NCBI GenBank assembly: GCA_015478945.1 | Contig: JABUQX010022902.1 | Span: 25,001-85,463 of the forward strand | Origin: Trachelipus rathkii | Lineage: Eukaryota; Arthropoda; Malacostraca; Isopoda; Trachelipodidae | DNA length: 60,463 nt | Direction: 5' to 3' | Part shown: positions 47,816-58,860 of the stretch, in pieces | Position numbering within the stretch: position 1 is the stretch's first letter | How the letters are laid out: each line of letters starts with the position of its first letter | Notes under the pieces: generated by a model | Told to the model about the DNA's origin: nothing | What the model saw: only the letters and a program-made list of their open reading frames with translations | Databases searched by the model: none | Program-made: the position numbers and the translations under genes

Positions 47816-48002
47816 CATGCTCCTTATAATTGCCAAATAAGCAGAATCTCCCATAAAGAGGCACACTGTCTTCTTATTCACATATTTTTTCAATGCCCGA
47901 AGAAGCAGTGACCTTCGAGAAGGGTCATTTAGCTGACCCAGACGACTCCTAGCAGTCAATGCATGAACACCACTCACAAGATTTGGGTCTTCACGTGCTC
48001 TT
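47816..48002 (-). CDS. PRMT7: PRMT7 exon A (start of second methyltransferase-like domain)
   Basis: The exon reads RAREDPNLVSGVHALTARSR, then LGQLNDPSRRSLLLRALKKY, then VNKKTVCLFMGDSAYLAIIR and SM. The R.R.G.LND..R...L..AL pattern opens the second repeat of PRMT7, and VCLFMGDSAYLAII matches its degenerate motif I, where the Gly-rich loop is replaced by GDS. Alignment puts the exon end after ATG at 47816 and needs one further G before exon B, but no canonical GT follows there (the sequence continues AATGATTT). The acceptor is the AAAAG ending at 48003. The first half of PRMT7 is not visible upstream. Confidence 0.85.
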
Positions 48003-51000
48003 CTTTTAAACTTATTAAAAATGGAAATACATTATTGTTTTCATCTAGCTCAAAATATTAATTTAAATTTTTCTTATTTATATTTTTACTACTCTCAATT
48101 TTATTTTGATTGTACATAACATTTCAAATATACAGATTCTCCCATTGCCATCTCAACCTGCACGTCATCTTTCGGATAGACGTGAAACCATAACTATAGT
48201 TCATCAACGTCGCGAGCGCATCATTAAAGAGAAGCGTATTAACCGAAACTTTATGTGAGAGCGTTTAGGGAATATCAGTCAAGGCTTGCATCCCAATGAT
48301 CTCTCCAAGAGAATGTCTGAACTTTTCTGCTTCAATAATTCCCTAGATAAATTTAGAATGAAACGTGTTTAGCTTAAGAATTTCCAATAGTATATTTACA
48401 GTGGAAGCTACGACTAACCATATGTTCATCGCAAGATAATGTACAAATCGTGATCAGACTCCGCAAAAAAAAGAAAAAAAAAAAAAGAAAAGAAAAAACG
48501 ATAATAGGTTATTTTAAATTTTGATCTCAAATATACTCGGTGGGTACCTGTATACGCCAATTTTATAATCTAATCTCAACTCCTATATCGTTAAGCATTC
48601 AGTGCTCTCACAACAAACCACTATGCTCGCAACTCTGAACTGTTCCTAGTAAATCTATCTCCATTCTCCTAGATATGATCATGTGGGTATCAATTTTCAG
48701 AGTCCAAAAATCCGTCACACACTGATCATTACGAGCTGTGTTACTTCATGCAGTGAACTGACTTAACCGTCTTAAAATGACATAACACGAGAGCATCTCT
48801 TACTCTCTTAAACAGTTCAGAGATCTTGTAAACTGATACCATTAGTAGTCATTCTCATTCCAAATCCGAACACACTGAGTTAGTTAACACTCTCGTGTAC
48901 CACAAAAGTCAACATAACTCAATTTAAATTGTGATTACATGACCTTTTCACCATCAAACACAGGCTTACCAAGCAGACAAATTTCACAACAAACCCAACC
49001 ACACCACTCACTTTTCAACCCGTTTCTCTATCTCTTCCATATTGATTTCGGTTACAGCGAGCAATAGAAATTTGCCATTTCATAAATACATCCATCAGCT
49101 CTCTCTCACTCTTTTCCTTCAACATTCAGGGTCTGATATTTCTCTGTGCGAGGAGACAAATGTACAACTCAATACGAATGATTCATCAATTATATACTTA
49201 AGACCATAAATAAATAGTGGAAAGAATCAGTGACTACGTCGGAAATAAAAACGAAAAAAACTAGAAAAACCACATGAGTTTTTCTGATAACCAACGCATG
49301 ATCTCGCAAAAAACGGTGTCTTGCTTTCCCCAACCTAGGCCGGAAACGCACCGTTTCGGAATATAAGCGACACTGAGCAAATTCCGGGAGGCTACAGGTA
49401 AAACATTGATGTAAAGCGCTACAGGTTACTATTGGTACTATCGATATGTTGGCGACAATGACCACATAGAATGGAGACTACAATGTGATCTGAGAGATCT
49501 ACCTATTCATATACCTGTTCGCTCTCTCGAGTGCTCGAAAACGTCACTTTCTCCTAATAGAGCAGCCATCGGCTTACGCAATAAATAACGGAGTAAGAAC
49601 GCAATGTCTTTCTCCCCCACGCAACAGATAGGGAATAAAATTATACCTAATAATTAATAAATTATAATTATTAACAATAACTAATTAATACTTAAATTTA
49701 ATAATAATAATATATAATAAATAATAACATATAATTTAAATTAAAATAAGAATAATAATAATAATAATAAGAAATAATAATAATAATGAATAATATAATG
49801 TTATAAATAATAATATATAAAGTACAACTAATATAATTTTAGATAATATAATTAATATAAATAACTGAGTATATCATAAAAACAATAATTAGCAAATAAT
49901 ATTTGATGTACTAATAAATAACAGAACATATATCAGAATTTCAGTTGGACGACCATATTTGTGGTTACCCCCCAAGAGTACACAGCTTATCGAAACTATA
50001 GTAATAAACTCGTTTGTTATTATAATTTATGAATGTAGAGAATCATAATCGTTAACAGAAATTTACTCTATTTACCGTAACATTCGTATATATAATACTC
50101 AACTTTGGCAAACGTACGAGGGAAAACGAGATCGAAAACAGCCCTTAAATTGTTACGGTAATTGTCGTAAACTTAAGACAAGTATTCATTAACAGGTGTT
50201 GTTTCAAGGAATAGACCGCGTACATACTGTTGGTGTGGTGGGACATTCACATACGTAAACTTCACAGTTACTCGTAAATTCAGAGGTATTCATACTCCCA
50301 TTGTACTATAATTACGACGAATCTGGTATGGCACTCTGTATATGTAATCTGCGACCCACGTCTTCCTCAAGACGTAATAATCTCTCATACATATCTAAGC
50401 AGCAGTGCGGAATGTGGATATCTACAGTAAGAACCAACACAATTGAGCTCCTACTCGTAGGTGAGTGAGGCGCACGGTTATATATGATCTACGCTACAGC
50501 TTCCACGACTCCCTGTCATGTCAACTCTCTCTGCAGAGCAGTTTGTCTCTCGATCTGATAATTTTGTGATGAGTCGAGCCACTCTCATATTTGATCACTA
50601 TCTCAACGGTACAGTAGGTAACCGAATACAGTAAGTGACATTATATCCTACAATTAGTATCGTATAACCTCACTCCAATACTTAAGAAGGCAAAGATTAG
50701 TTATGCTTGCCCACTCAGCGGTGTAACTGTGAATCTCACGTCGTAGGCGACAGAGACAGATTGGGTTCCATGCGTTATCGGATCTAACTAACAATAATGT
50801 ACAAGCCATAGTGGTGTGAGAATACTGGCTAATAAGATTTCGCATAGCACCTCTTATTCTCCATTTACTGGTGTAAGAGTAACATTAGGTCATCCCGCAG
50901 ATTACACGTTATCGTTGACCAGCGATTCTTACGGCTTTCTGATTTCTGTAATTCCGGTATTTTATCCAGTAAAGCGTTATACCATCAAATCTGAACGTCT

Positions 51001-52460
51001 AAAAGAGGTCTCATTATGTACCGTGCTTCATACAGCATGCAACCTGTCATTGTGTGCGAGACTGACCTGAGCTCTCTCGAACATTTCGCCCGAGTTGAAC
51101 AATACAACAACCATCCATATATGGTCGGTTCCGAGACCAGAGTTAAATACCACAGAAAACGAAAGTGGTTGAATATCAAGAGTACGCACCAGCAAGCTAG
51201 TGTTCTGCTGCATAAATGTACTAGGTTCATTATTACACGAAGGCTAGGTCTCGCTAGTTGCTTGTGGTGACCTCCTTTAAGTATCGACCAATTATAAGTT
51301 ATTCCGGGAAGCGCTCAACAGGCTGCGCATCGGGGTTTGATCTACAAACTCGTCTCGTACTGGGCATCATACGGCTCCAACCCTTCTACCATATTCCAGC
51401 CTCTATATTACTTCGTGCGAAGACATGTGGTTATGTCCATTCGTATGGTTGCGCTTGCAGCCATTTCATCTTTAGCGCTACAATATCCTCGCCGAACTGG
51501 TACCTACAATTGGCTTAGAATTCAACAGATAGAATGATTGGTCAGAGGTCTGTCATAGCGCCTAAAATGAGGCTGGGTGCCGCACCATCATGCATATAGA
51601 ACCACCAAGTGCACGTTTTCGTTCGCGCTACGAACCTTATTTACGGGATTCTCACTATAGTCATGACCCTAGTAGGATGTGGTGGGCGTTGAACCTTACG
51701 AGAGGAAGGGGGATCATCACGGAAGCTAAAGCAGCGATAACGCCCCCGTTGTGAAACTGCTTTTTATAGATGAATCCTGCGTTCGCTTCACGAAACTACC
51801 TCTACACCACCGTTCTATTCAAACCCGTTCAAAGACACGGCAACGGCGCTGGAAAATTTGAGAGGCTACGTCAGTCAATGAGCAAGGCGTGTCGAGCCTG
51901 TATTACCTCTAGAGGCAGTTGGTTGAACATGTATTGTAATGATAACAAAAACAAAATATTACGTACACGTAACGTTGCATTACTATGTATCGTTACCGTA
52001 ATAATAACATGTTTCATTTACTATCCTATTGCTAGTCATTATTGTTCATTTCTAACAGTAAAACGCCTTTCCATCTATAAGCAGACGCTAGGGCAGTACA
52101 TCGTTATTAGTATTACTCAAGTAGTAAAGTAATAATGTATTGTGACCTACTAGTACTGGTCATATGTGTAATATTAGTGTTTGTAATATCTAATATGTGC
52201 ACTATGATCACAAGAGAACCATTGGTTGCTTAAACTAACAGAATAGGATGAGATGGTACTTATCTGGTTACTTGTATGTCGTATATCTCGGAAACGGTGC
52301 GTTTCCAGCCATATGTGTATAGAGGCATTTAGGCTCTATTTCGTGTGACCAATGCCCACCAAAGTTTGGTTTGGTCTATCCTGAAAACACCCTTTTGATT
52401 GAATACTTGTAAATACGAAATTCAAATTTTATGGTTTGACTCGTTTTCTAACGTTATGCA
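48003..52460. other. Unassigned stretch upstream of PRMT7 exon A
   Basis: I searched the - strand for the first PRMT7 domain (motif I DIGTGTG, double-E loop) and did not find it. A + strand frame near 48136-48250 with RRERIIKEKRINRNF looks mildly coding-like but is unassigned. AAT/TAA-rich sequence occupies about 49640-49930. From about 50.0 to 52.3 kb the DNA is of even composition with many short overlapping frames on both strands that I cannot assign. A 17-bp word is present in inverted orientation at 49342 and 52290. Confidence 0.5.
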
Positions 52461-52464
52461 TGAT

Positions 52465-52522
52465 AATTATAATATATATATATTATATATATATATTATA
52501 TATAATATATATATATTATATA

Positions 52523-52563
<41 letters not shown>

Positions 52564-52590
52564 TAATATATATATATATATATATATATC
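52465..52590. repeat. (TA)n array
   Basis: Interrupted TA repeat directly in front of LINE family A copy 3. Confidence 0.9.
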
Positions 52591-52594
52591 TTAT

Positions 52595-53350
52595 CCCTAG
52601 TGTGGGGAGAAAGAATTGCCCACATCGTATGTCCTTGCGTGTCGTAGAAGGCGACTAAGGACGGTGGTAGTTAGGTTGGCCCACCACCTATATCTTGCTA
52701 AGAATGCTGATGCACGCCTCGGAGATGTCGTGATCGCCTAAACGACCTGTCTAATTTTTGCGCGAAATTGTTCATGAATCGTCTTATGGGTACCATGGAA
52801 TTGTCAGAGGAATAAACATGTTAGAGAGAAGAGCAGAGAGAGGTGATGAGACTGTATTAGAAAATGCAAATTTTCTTTGCTACGCTGGTTAACCGAACAA
52901 AGATGAAGGAAACGGTGAAAATGAGGGTGTGGTGTGGAAATGTGTGTGTGCTGAGTGTGGAAAAGGACAACATATCAATTGGATGGAGTTGACTTGTTAC
53001 GAGCTATTGGTAGACTTCTATGTGTGCGAGTCCTAGAAATCTAATGGTTAAGTTTAAGTTTGAAAAGGTCAAGGTATGTGTGGTTGTACGTATGGTACCA
53101 TCTGAGGGAAACGTGAAGAGAGATTACGATTTTTTGGGATAATCTGAATATGTTTTGGATGGGGTTGAGTAGGAGGCTTCAGAATTGTGTTGGGGACCTG
53201 AATGGTTGGATAAGTGATCAAAAGGGATGGTAGAACAGGTGGTTTTGGGGTGGAAAAATGAGGATGGTAGGAAGGTGATTGATTTCTGTGAGTAAGTTAA
53301 TTGAGTACACCCCCTCCTGGATTAGGGCTCTGCCCGTCCCGTGAGCGGTG

Positions 53351-53409
<59 letters not shown>

Positions 53410-54090
53410 TAATACTTTCTTTAAACACAAGGTATCCATAAGTATACTAGAGTTGGTTGAAGGTAGAGATGGTAGCGAAGTAAAAAGTATGATTGATTTT
53501 TGTGTTGTGAAGGAAGGAGATGCTGAAGTAATGTATCTGCTGTAGAATCAGTCTGCAGGGTTTAGCGGATGGGATTATCAGGATCATTATGGTGTTCGTA
53601 TGTAAAATTAAAGTTAGTGGGGATTGGATGGAGAGGAAGGTGTAAGGAAGGAAGTGGGATAAAATTAAGAGCTGAGAAGTTAAGTGAACAAGGTGAATTA
53701 AGGCAAGGATAAGTATGTAAGAGCGCTCGCAGGTAAATCAGTGAATGTGAGCAGGTTGAAACTGAACGATATCTGGAGCAAATGAAGGAAGCGGTTGTTA
53801 GTAGTGCAAAAAAAGTATGTCTATTTGCTAAAGTAGTAAGTAAGAATGTTACACGTGAGTGATGGAATGAACAGGTGATGCAAGCGGTTAAAAGTAAAAA
53901 AGAAGCGTGGATAAATGTACTAAAAGCCAATGATGAGGTCTCAAATGAAAGGTGTTTGGAATTATATAAGGAGGAAAAATGAAATACTAAAAAATGCATA
54001 CGTAGGAGGAAAAAAAGAGAGTTAAATGAACGGTTTGGAAGGAGGAATACAAGGAAATAGGAAGCTCTTCTGGAAGGAAGCACAGAGTTA
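52595..54090 (+). mobile_element. LINE family A copy 3: 5' leader, endonuclease and start of RT linker
   Basis: The leader TGTGGGGAGAAAGAATTGCC and GTCGTAGAAGGCGACTAAGG is followed by decayed endonuclease sequence. VGDLNGWISDQKGW lies near 53195; GDLN is the APE endonuclease motif with catalytic Asp/Asn. Then comes GNTFFKHK-like sequence after 53408, EGRDGSEVKSMIDFCVVKEG near 53470, and a basic linker (RRRKKRELNERFGRR, about 54002-54045). It breaks off at about 54090, before the RT catalytic core, next to a (TA)n array. A poly(A)-tailed insert interrupts it at about 53303-53407. Confidence 0.8.
53303..53407 (+). mobile_element. Short poly(A)-tailed insertion inside LINE copy 3
   Basis: A segment of about 50 bp (CACCCCCTCCTGGATTAGGG, then CTCTGCCCGTCCCGTGAGCG and GTGGTGT) ends in about 54 consecutive A. 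The same segment appears inverted after a T run at about 58490-58550. LINE coding sequence is present on both sides of the insert. The pattern suggests a 3'-end-only retrocopy of a longer poly(A)-tailed element. Confidence 0.65.
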
Positions 54091-54104
54091 AGAAAGAAAA
54101 TATA

Positions 54105-54105
54105 G

Positions 54106-54138
<33 letters not shown>

Positions 54139-54145
54139 TATTTTA
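54105..54145. repeat. (TA)n between two convergent LINE copies
   Basis: A short TA array separates the truncated right end of copy 3 (+) from the 3' end of copy 4 (-). Confidence 0.85.
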
Positions 54146-54149
54146 CTTT

Positions 54150-57100
54150 CTTTTTATTCAGCTTTCTCTCCCCAAGATTGGGGTAAGGTGTGGACAAGCA
54201 TCGGAAAAGAAAAAGCAGTAGAAGAACTGACAAAAGTCGAAAGAAAGCCCAGGCTTACCGCCCCTTCTGTCCATTAATTAGTGAGAGCTCGTAACAGACA
54301 GAAAATCCACCCTAGAGCATCATGGGACGCGACGGACCCTCACTATGGTAAATGCGTCAAGTGTAAGGTTCATCCCCTGGCCCAGGTGGCCACAACCAAT
54401 GCCCCCCATACAAAACCCCCGCCATTCCTCCTATCATGCACCTTTTTCTTCTCGCCTCTGCCAACTCACATTCTCGCCTTCAGACATTCGTTTCACCGAC
54501 TCAATCCACTTTTTCTTCGGTTCCCAGCCGGTCGGTTCCAAACACACACTCACCACTACATCCGCTTAACAACCTACTATCCATTCATCCTTTTCCACAT
54601 GACCAAACCATCTCAACATACTTTTCATTTTATTCTCTTATCTTACCCCTTTCTTCACACCACACCACTTTCTAATACGTTATTCCTCGCTTTATCAATT
54701 CTTCTCACACCTAGCACACCCCTAAGAATTGTCCATCTGAACACATTGAAACTTTAGATCTATACCTCTTATTCAAAACCATAGTCTCACTACCATACAA
54801 TTAACAACAGAGTAACAACATACGCCTCAATGTAAGACCCAGCCACACTCAAGACTTATCCTTTGCAATTCACCAACGATTTAATTGCACCAGCCACGCT
54901 TCCTGCCATTCACAACTTTCCTATACACGCTTGCATCTCCAGTTCCCTTCATTAAACATATATCCTAAACTATTTAAACTCAGACACTTGGTTCTTAGAC
55001 GTACCATCTAACATAACTTCACACTGAGGAGTGTCCTCACTCACAACATAACCTTCTTTATCCACGTTTACTTTCAAGCCCTCCTTTCACACACCCTGCC
55101 AAATCTCCTCTATCAATCCTCTCAAACTCTCTTCAGATTCGCCACACAGAACCAAATCATCCGCATATAATTAGGTAGGGCACCCCCACTCACCTCCATT
55201 TTCCACCATTCTAACACCATTTTCTGCCATCCCCACCTCAAATTCTTCATAACCCCATCATATACAAATTGAATAAGCCAAGGAGACATACCACAACCCT
55301 GTCTTACTCCGCTATAATCCTAACCAATCACCATTGACACCATTTATTCTACACACACGATTCACTATCGTCATACATACTTTTGTTCCATTCAGAAGCC
55401 TTACCACGCAACACCATATATCATAACACCTGCCATAACGCTTCCCTTAACTCTATCATACGCCTGTGCAAATCCATAAAACCTAAATACAATTTATGCT
55501 TCTTCTCCTCATTTTCTCAATCATTGTTTCAATGTAAAGATTTGATCCACACATCCTCTACCACTCCTAAACGCAACCTTGTTCTTCACCCAATCGCAGT
55601 CCCTCAGTCACTCGAGCACTCTTCGACCAAATACCAGCATATACTTCCCTACAACACTCAATAAACTTATTCCCTATAAATTTCTACAGTTCCCTTTTCT
55701 CGCCTTACCCTTATACAAGGTATATACCGCATCTCCTCCAGTCCCTTGGAACTATACCCTCCTAAACGCATTTATTACACAACTTCCAAATCCAATCAAT
55801 CACCTTGCCTCCGCTCTTGATCATTTCAACAGTAATTTCAATGCCTATACTGCAGATTACCAATCTTCAACTTTCTCACCTACCCATTACCTCCTCCTTA
55901 CTAATAACCTCATCCCCAAATACCATATTCCTTCTTGCACCATCAAAACCGCACACATCACAACACCTCATCATTACTGTTAATATTGGTGCAGATTGTC
56001 GAAGTGTTCTTTCCACACATCCCTCACATCCATTTCATCAGTTACCAAAGCACCATCCCTATTCATTATTCTAAGCAGAGTCCCCTTTCCTGTATTCTTA
56101 ACCTTTCGCGCTTCCTTCCAGAAGAGCTTCTATTTCCTTGTATGTCCTCTGCATCCTCCTTCCAAACTGTTCATTGACCTCTTGTTTTCTCCTACGAATG
56201 CACCTTTTAGTATTTTTTTTTCCTCCTTATATAATTCAAGCATCTTTCTTTTGAGTCCTTCATCATTTGCTTTTAGTACATTCAACCCGCTCTTTGTACC
56301 TTTAACGCTTTCATTCACCTCTCAAATTCCTACCATCACTGGTAACATTCATTACTTCTACTTTGCACATCCACGACACTCCTTTGGCACTACTAACAAC
56401 CTTGCTTCCTTCATTTGCCCCAGATTTGCTCAGTATTCAACGTGTTCACATTCAACCGTTTACTAGCGAGCGCTCTTACATGCTTATCCTTATTATCTTG
56501 TCCACTTAACTTCTCACTCTAATTTTAGCCTACTTCCTTTCGTATCACTTTCCTCTCCATCAAGCCCCCACTAACTTATTTTACGTAGAACAACATAATG
56601 ATCCGAGTATCCCATTCCCATTCCTAAACTGATTTAACATCCAACACATACTTCAACCATAGTATAAAAAAAAACTAAATCAAGTATACTTTTCCTTTTC
56701 GATACCATCTCTACCTACACCAACTTAGTATACTTATGGATACTCTTGTGTTTAAAGGAAATATTTAAATACCACATACCTCTCTCTTCACAGAAATCAA
56801 TACCTTCCTACCATTCTCATTTCTCCCGACACCCCAAAACACCTGTTATACCATCCCTTTTTTGTCACCTATCCAACCATTCAGGCCCCAAAAACTATCA
56901 ATCTGAAGCTCCTACTCACCCCATCCAAAACATCATTCAGATTATCCCAAAAAAAATCGTACTCTCTTCACGTTTCCCTCAGATGGACCATAGTCACAAC
57001 CACACATACCTTGACCTTTTTCAAACTTAAATTTAAACATTAGAATTCTAGGACTCACACAATCAAAGTCTACCATAGCTTCATACCACAGGTCACTCAT

Positions 57101-57430
57101 CAAAATTGCAACCCCTTCTCTTCCTCTCTCATTCTCTTCCACAACAGCACGCACACATTTCACATCACACCACTGAATTTCACCTTTTCCTTTCATCTTT
57201 GTGTCAGTCACAGCGAGGCAAATCAAATTTGCCTTTCTAATACATCCATCACCTCTTCCCTCTTCTCCTCAACATTGTATTCCTCTGACATTCCATTACC
57301 CATACGAATTCATACAATTTTCCCGAAAGATGCAAGGTCGCTTACGAGATCACGACCTTCTCCGAGCCCTGCATTAGCATTCCTGGCAAGAAATAGATGG
57401 TAGTAGGCAGGCAACCCAACTACCACCGCA
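54150..57430 (-). mobile_element. LINE family A copy 4: nearly full length
   Basis: Read from 57430 leftwards. An endonuclease start has TDTKMKGKGEIQWCDVKCVR, then EGVAILMSDLWYEAMVDFDC and FKFEKGQGMCGCDYGPSEGN in one open frame (56942-57226). The GDLNGW motif follows near 56880 with a one-base deletion. Next come the basic linker with a KEEKK..KG.F.G..K block (56130-56318), the RT core with SGVRQGC-like sequence near 55300, and the YADD box (TATGCGGATGAT) at about 55156-55167. A 3' region aligns with copy 1, including CCCCAATCTTGGGGAG near 54177. Many stops and frameshifts make it inactive. The 223-codon frame at 53562-54233 is antisense to copies 3 and 4 and is not a gene. Confidence 0.85.
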
Positions 57431-57572
57431 TATATATATATATACTATAGTATATATATATATATTATATATATATTATATATATATATATTATATATAT
57501 TATAAATTATTATATTATATATTATATAATATATTATATTATAAATATATTATTATATATATATAAGTATAA

Positions 57573-57665
<93 letters not shown>
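57430..57665. repeat. (TA)n array between head-to-head LINE copies
   Basis: A 235-bp interrupted TA repeat lies between the 5' end of copy 4 (-) and the leader of copy 5 (+). Confidence 0.9.
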
Positions 57666-57670
<5 letters not shown>

Positions 57671-57689
57671 GTATTGATTATGGTTGTAT

Positions 57690-58470
57690 GACATTCCAGT
57701 GGCTAATGGTTCGCCTTTCTGTTCTGCTTCTATCCGACACTTATCCTCCAGCAACATCTTAGAGATCTTAGAGACACATCTTTTATCCACGTATCATACG
57801 CACATACTTATATTCACACCCTCTTCTAGACAAACATCTTACAGACATCCCCCTACCACTTATATCCCTATGTGTGGGGGAGAAAAAAATTGCCGACATA
57901 TATTGTCCTGCGCTTTCGATAGAGGCACTAAGCGATGTGGTAGTGGTTTGCTGCCACTACCACTTATCTTTTGCCAGGGATGCTAATGCATGGGCCTCGG
58001 AGAAGGTCTGATCGCCGTAAGCGGCGTTTTATCTTTTCGGCGAAATGTATGAATCATATGGATATACATGGAATGTCAGGAATAATGTTGAGAAGAGAGA
58101 GAGAGTGATGAATGGTATGTTAGAAAGGGCAAATTTGATTTGCTCCTGTGACTGAAACAAAGATGAAAGGAAACGGTGAAAATGAGGTGTGTGTGGTGTG
58201 AAATGTGGTTGTGTTGTGTGAAAAGGAAATTGAGAGGGGAGATAGAAAGATTTGAGAATTCTTGATGAGTGACTTGTTGTTAAGAGCTAGTGCAGATTTT
58301 GTGTGTGTGAGTGCTTAGATTCTAAAGGTGAAATTTGGAGTTTGAATAGGTAAAAAGATGTGTGGTCTGAGAATATGGTGCGCATTTGGGGTAAGTGTTG
58401 AAGAGTGCGATTTTGGGTAATCGAATGATTTTGGATGGGGTGAGGAGGGGATTTAGTTCATTTGCCACCA
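57690..58470 (+). mobile_element. LINE family A copy 5: leader and endonuclease start
   Basis: The upstream leader ACATTCCAGTGGCTAATGG is shared in inverse with copy 2 near 24790. Next come ATGTGTGGGGGAGAAAA and a diverged AGAGGCACTAAGCGATG leader. The endonuclease start follows as ACAAAGATGAAAGGAAACGG, decayed but collinear with copies 3 and 4. It ends inside the endonuclease at about 58470. Confidence 0.75.
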
Positions 58471-58483
58471 ATCTGTCCACCTA

Positions 58484-58860
58484 ATGATTTTTTTTTTTAC
58501 AGTTGTCACCACCATCACAGCAGAGCCCTATTCAAGGGGGGGTGTATTACGCTCAAAAGTTCACCCTCTGGCTCAAATTTACGCAGCTGAGCACAGACGC
58601 ACCTTTAAAGTGAGGGAGTTAAATTCAGCAGGACATACACAAGATGGAAGAGAAATCCACAGAACAGAGGTGGCGGAAAGAAGGAACCACCACAGCGAAC
58701 TAGCCTGAGTTTCCAATATCAACACATACAGCACTCCTTGTGCTACGGGGGCGTCGTAAAGGTGGTGGTTGCCCTGGACGGCTGCCGTATAGAATAGAGA
58801 TAAAAGCACCAACAGAACAGCTTATAAGCCTTGGCCTTTGACTTCACCCTATCCAAAACC
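58484..58860 (-). other. Unassigned stretch beginning with the poly(T)/poly(A)-associated repeat
   Basis: The first 60 bp (T run, then CACCACCATCACAGCAGAGC) match the poly(A)-tailed insert at 53303 in inverse orientation. If so, this is a longer - strand copy of the same retroelement, whose body could extend right to about 58860 or beyond. Its product or class was not recognised. Confidence 0.45.

Noticed and set aside
47490..47840. 116-codon frame with a long Asn run
   Set aside because: The Asn run is the (AAT)n array in a PRMT7 intron, and the frame lies antisense to exon A.
49190..49465. 91-codon - strand frame as an upstream PRMT7 exon
   Set aside because: It has no motif I, double-E or other PRMT7 first-domain feature.
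53218..53439. Poly-Phe frame on the - strand
   Set aside because: It reads the poly(A) tract of a retrocopy insert.
53562..54233. 223-codon open frame on the - strand, the longest in the window
   Set aside because: It is antisense to decayed LINE copy 3, crosses the (TA)n junction (poly Tyr/Ile run) and ends in copy 4 sequence. Composition alone explains it.
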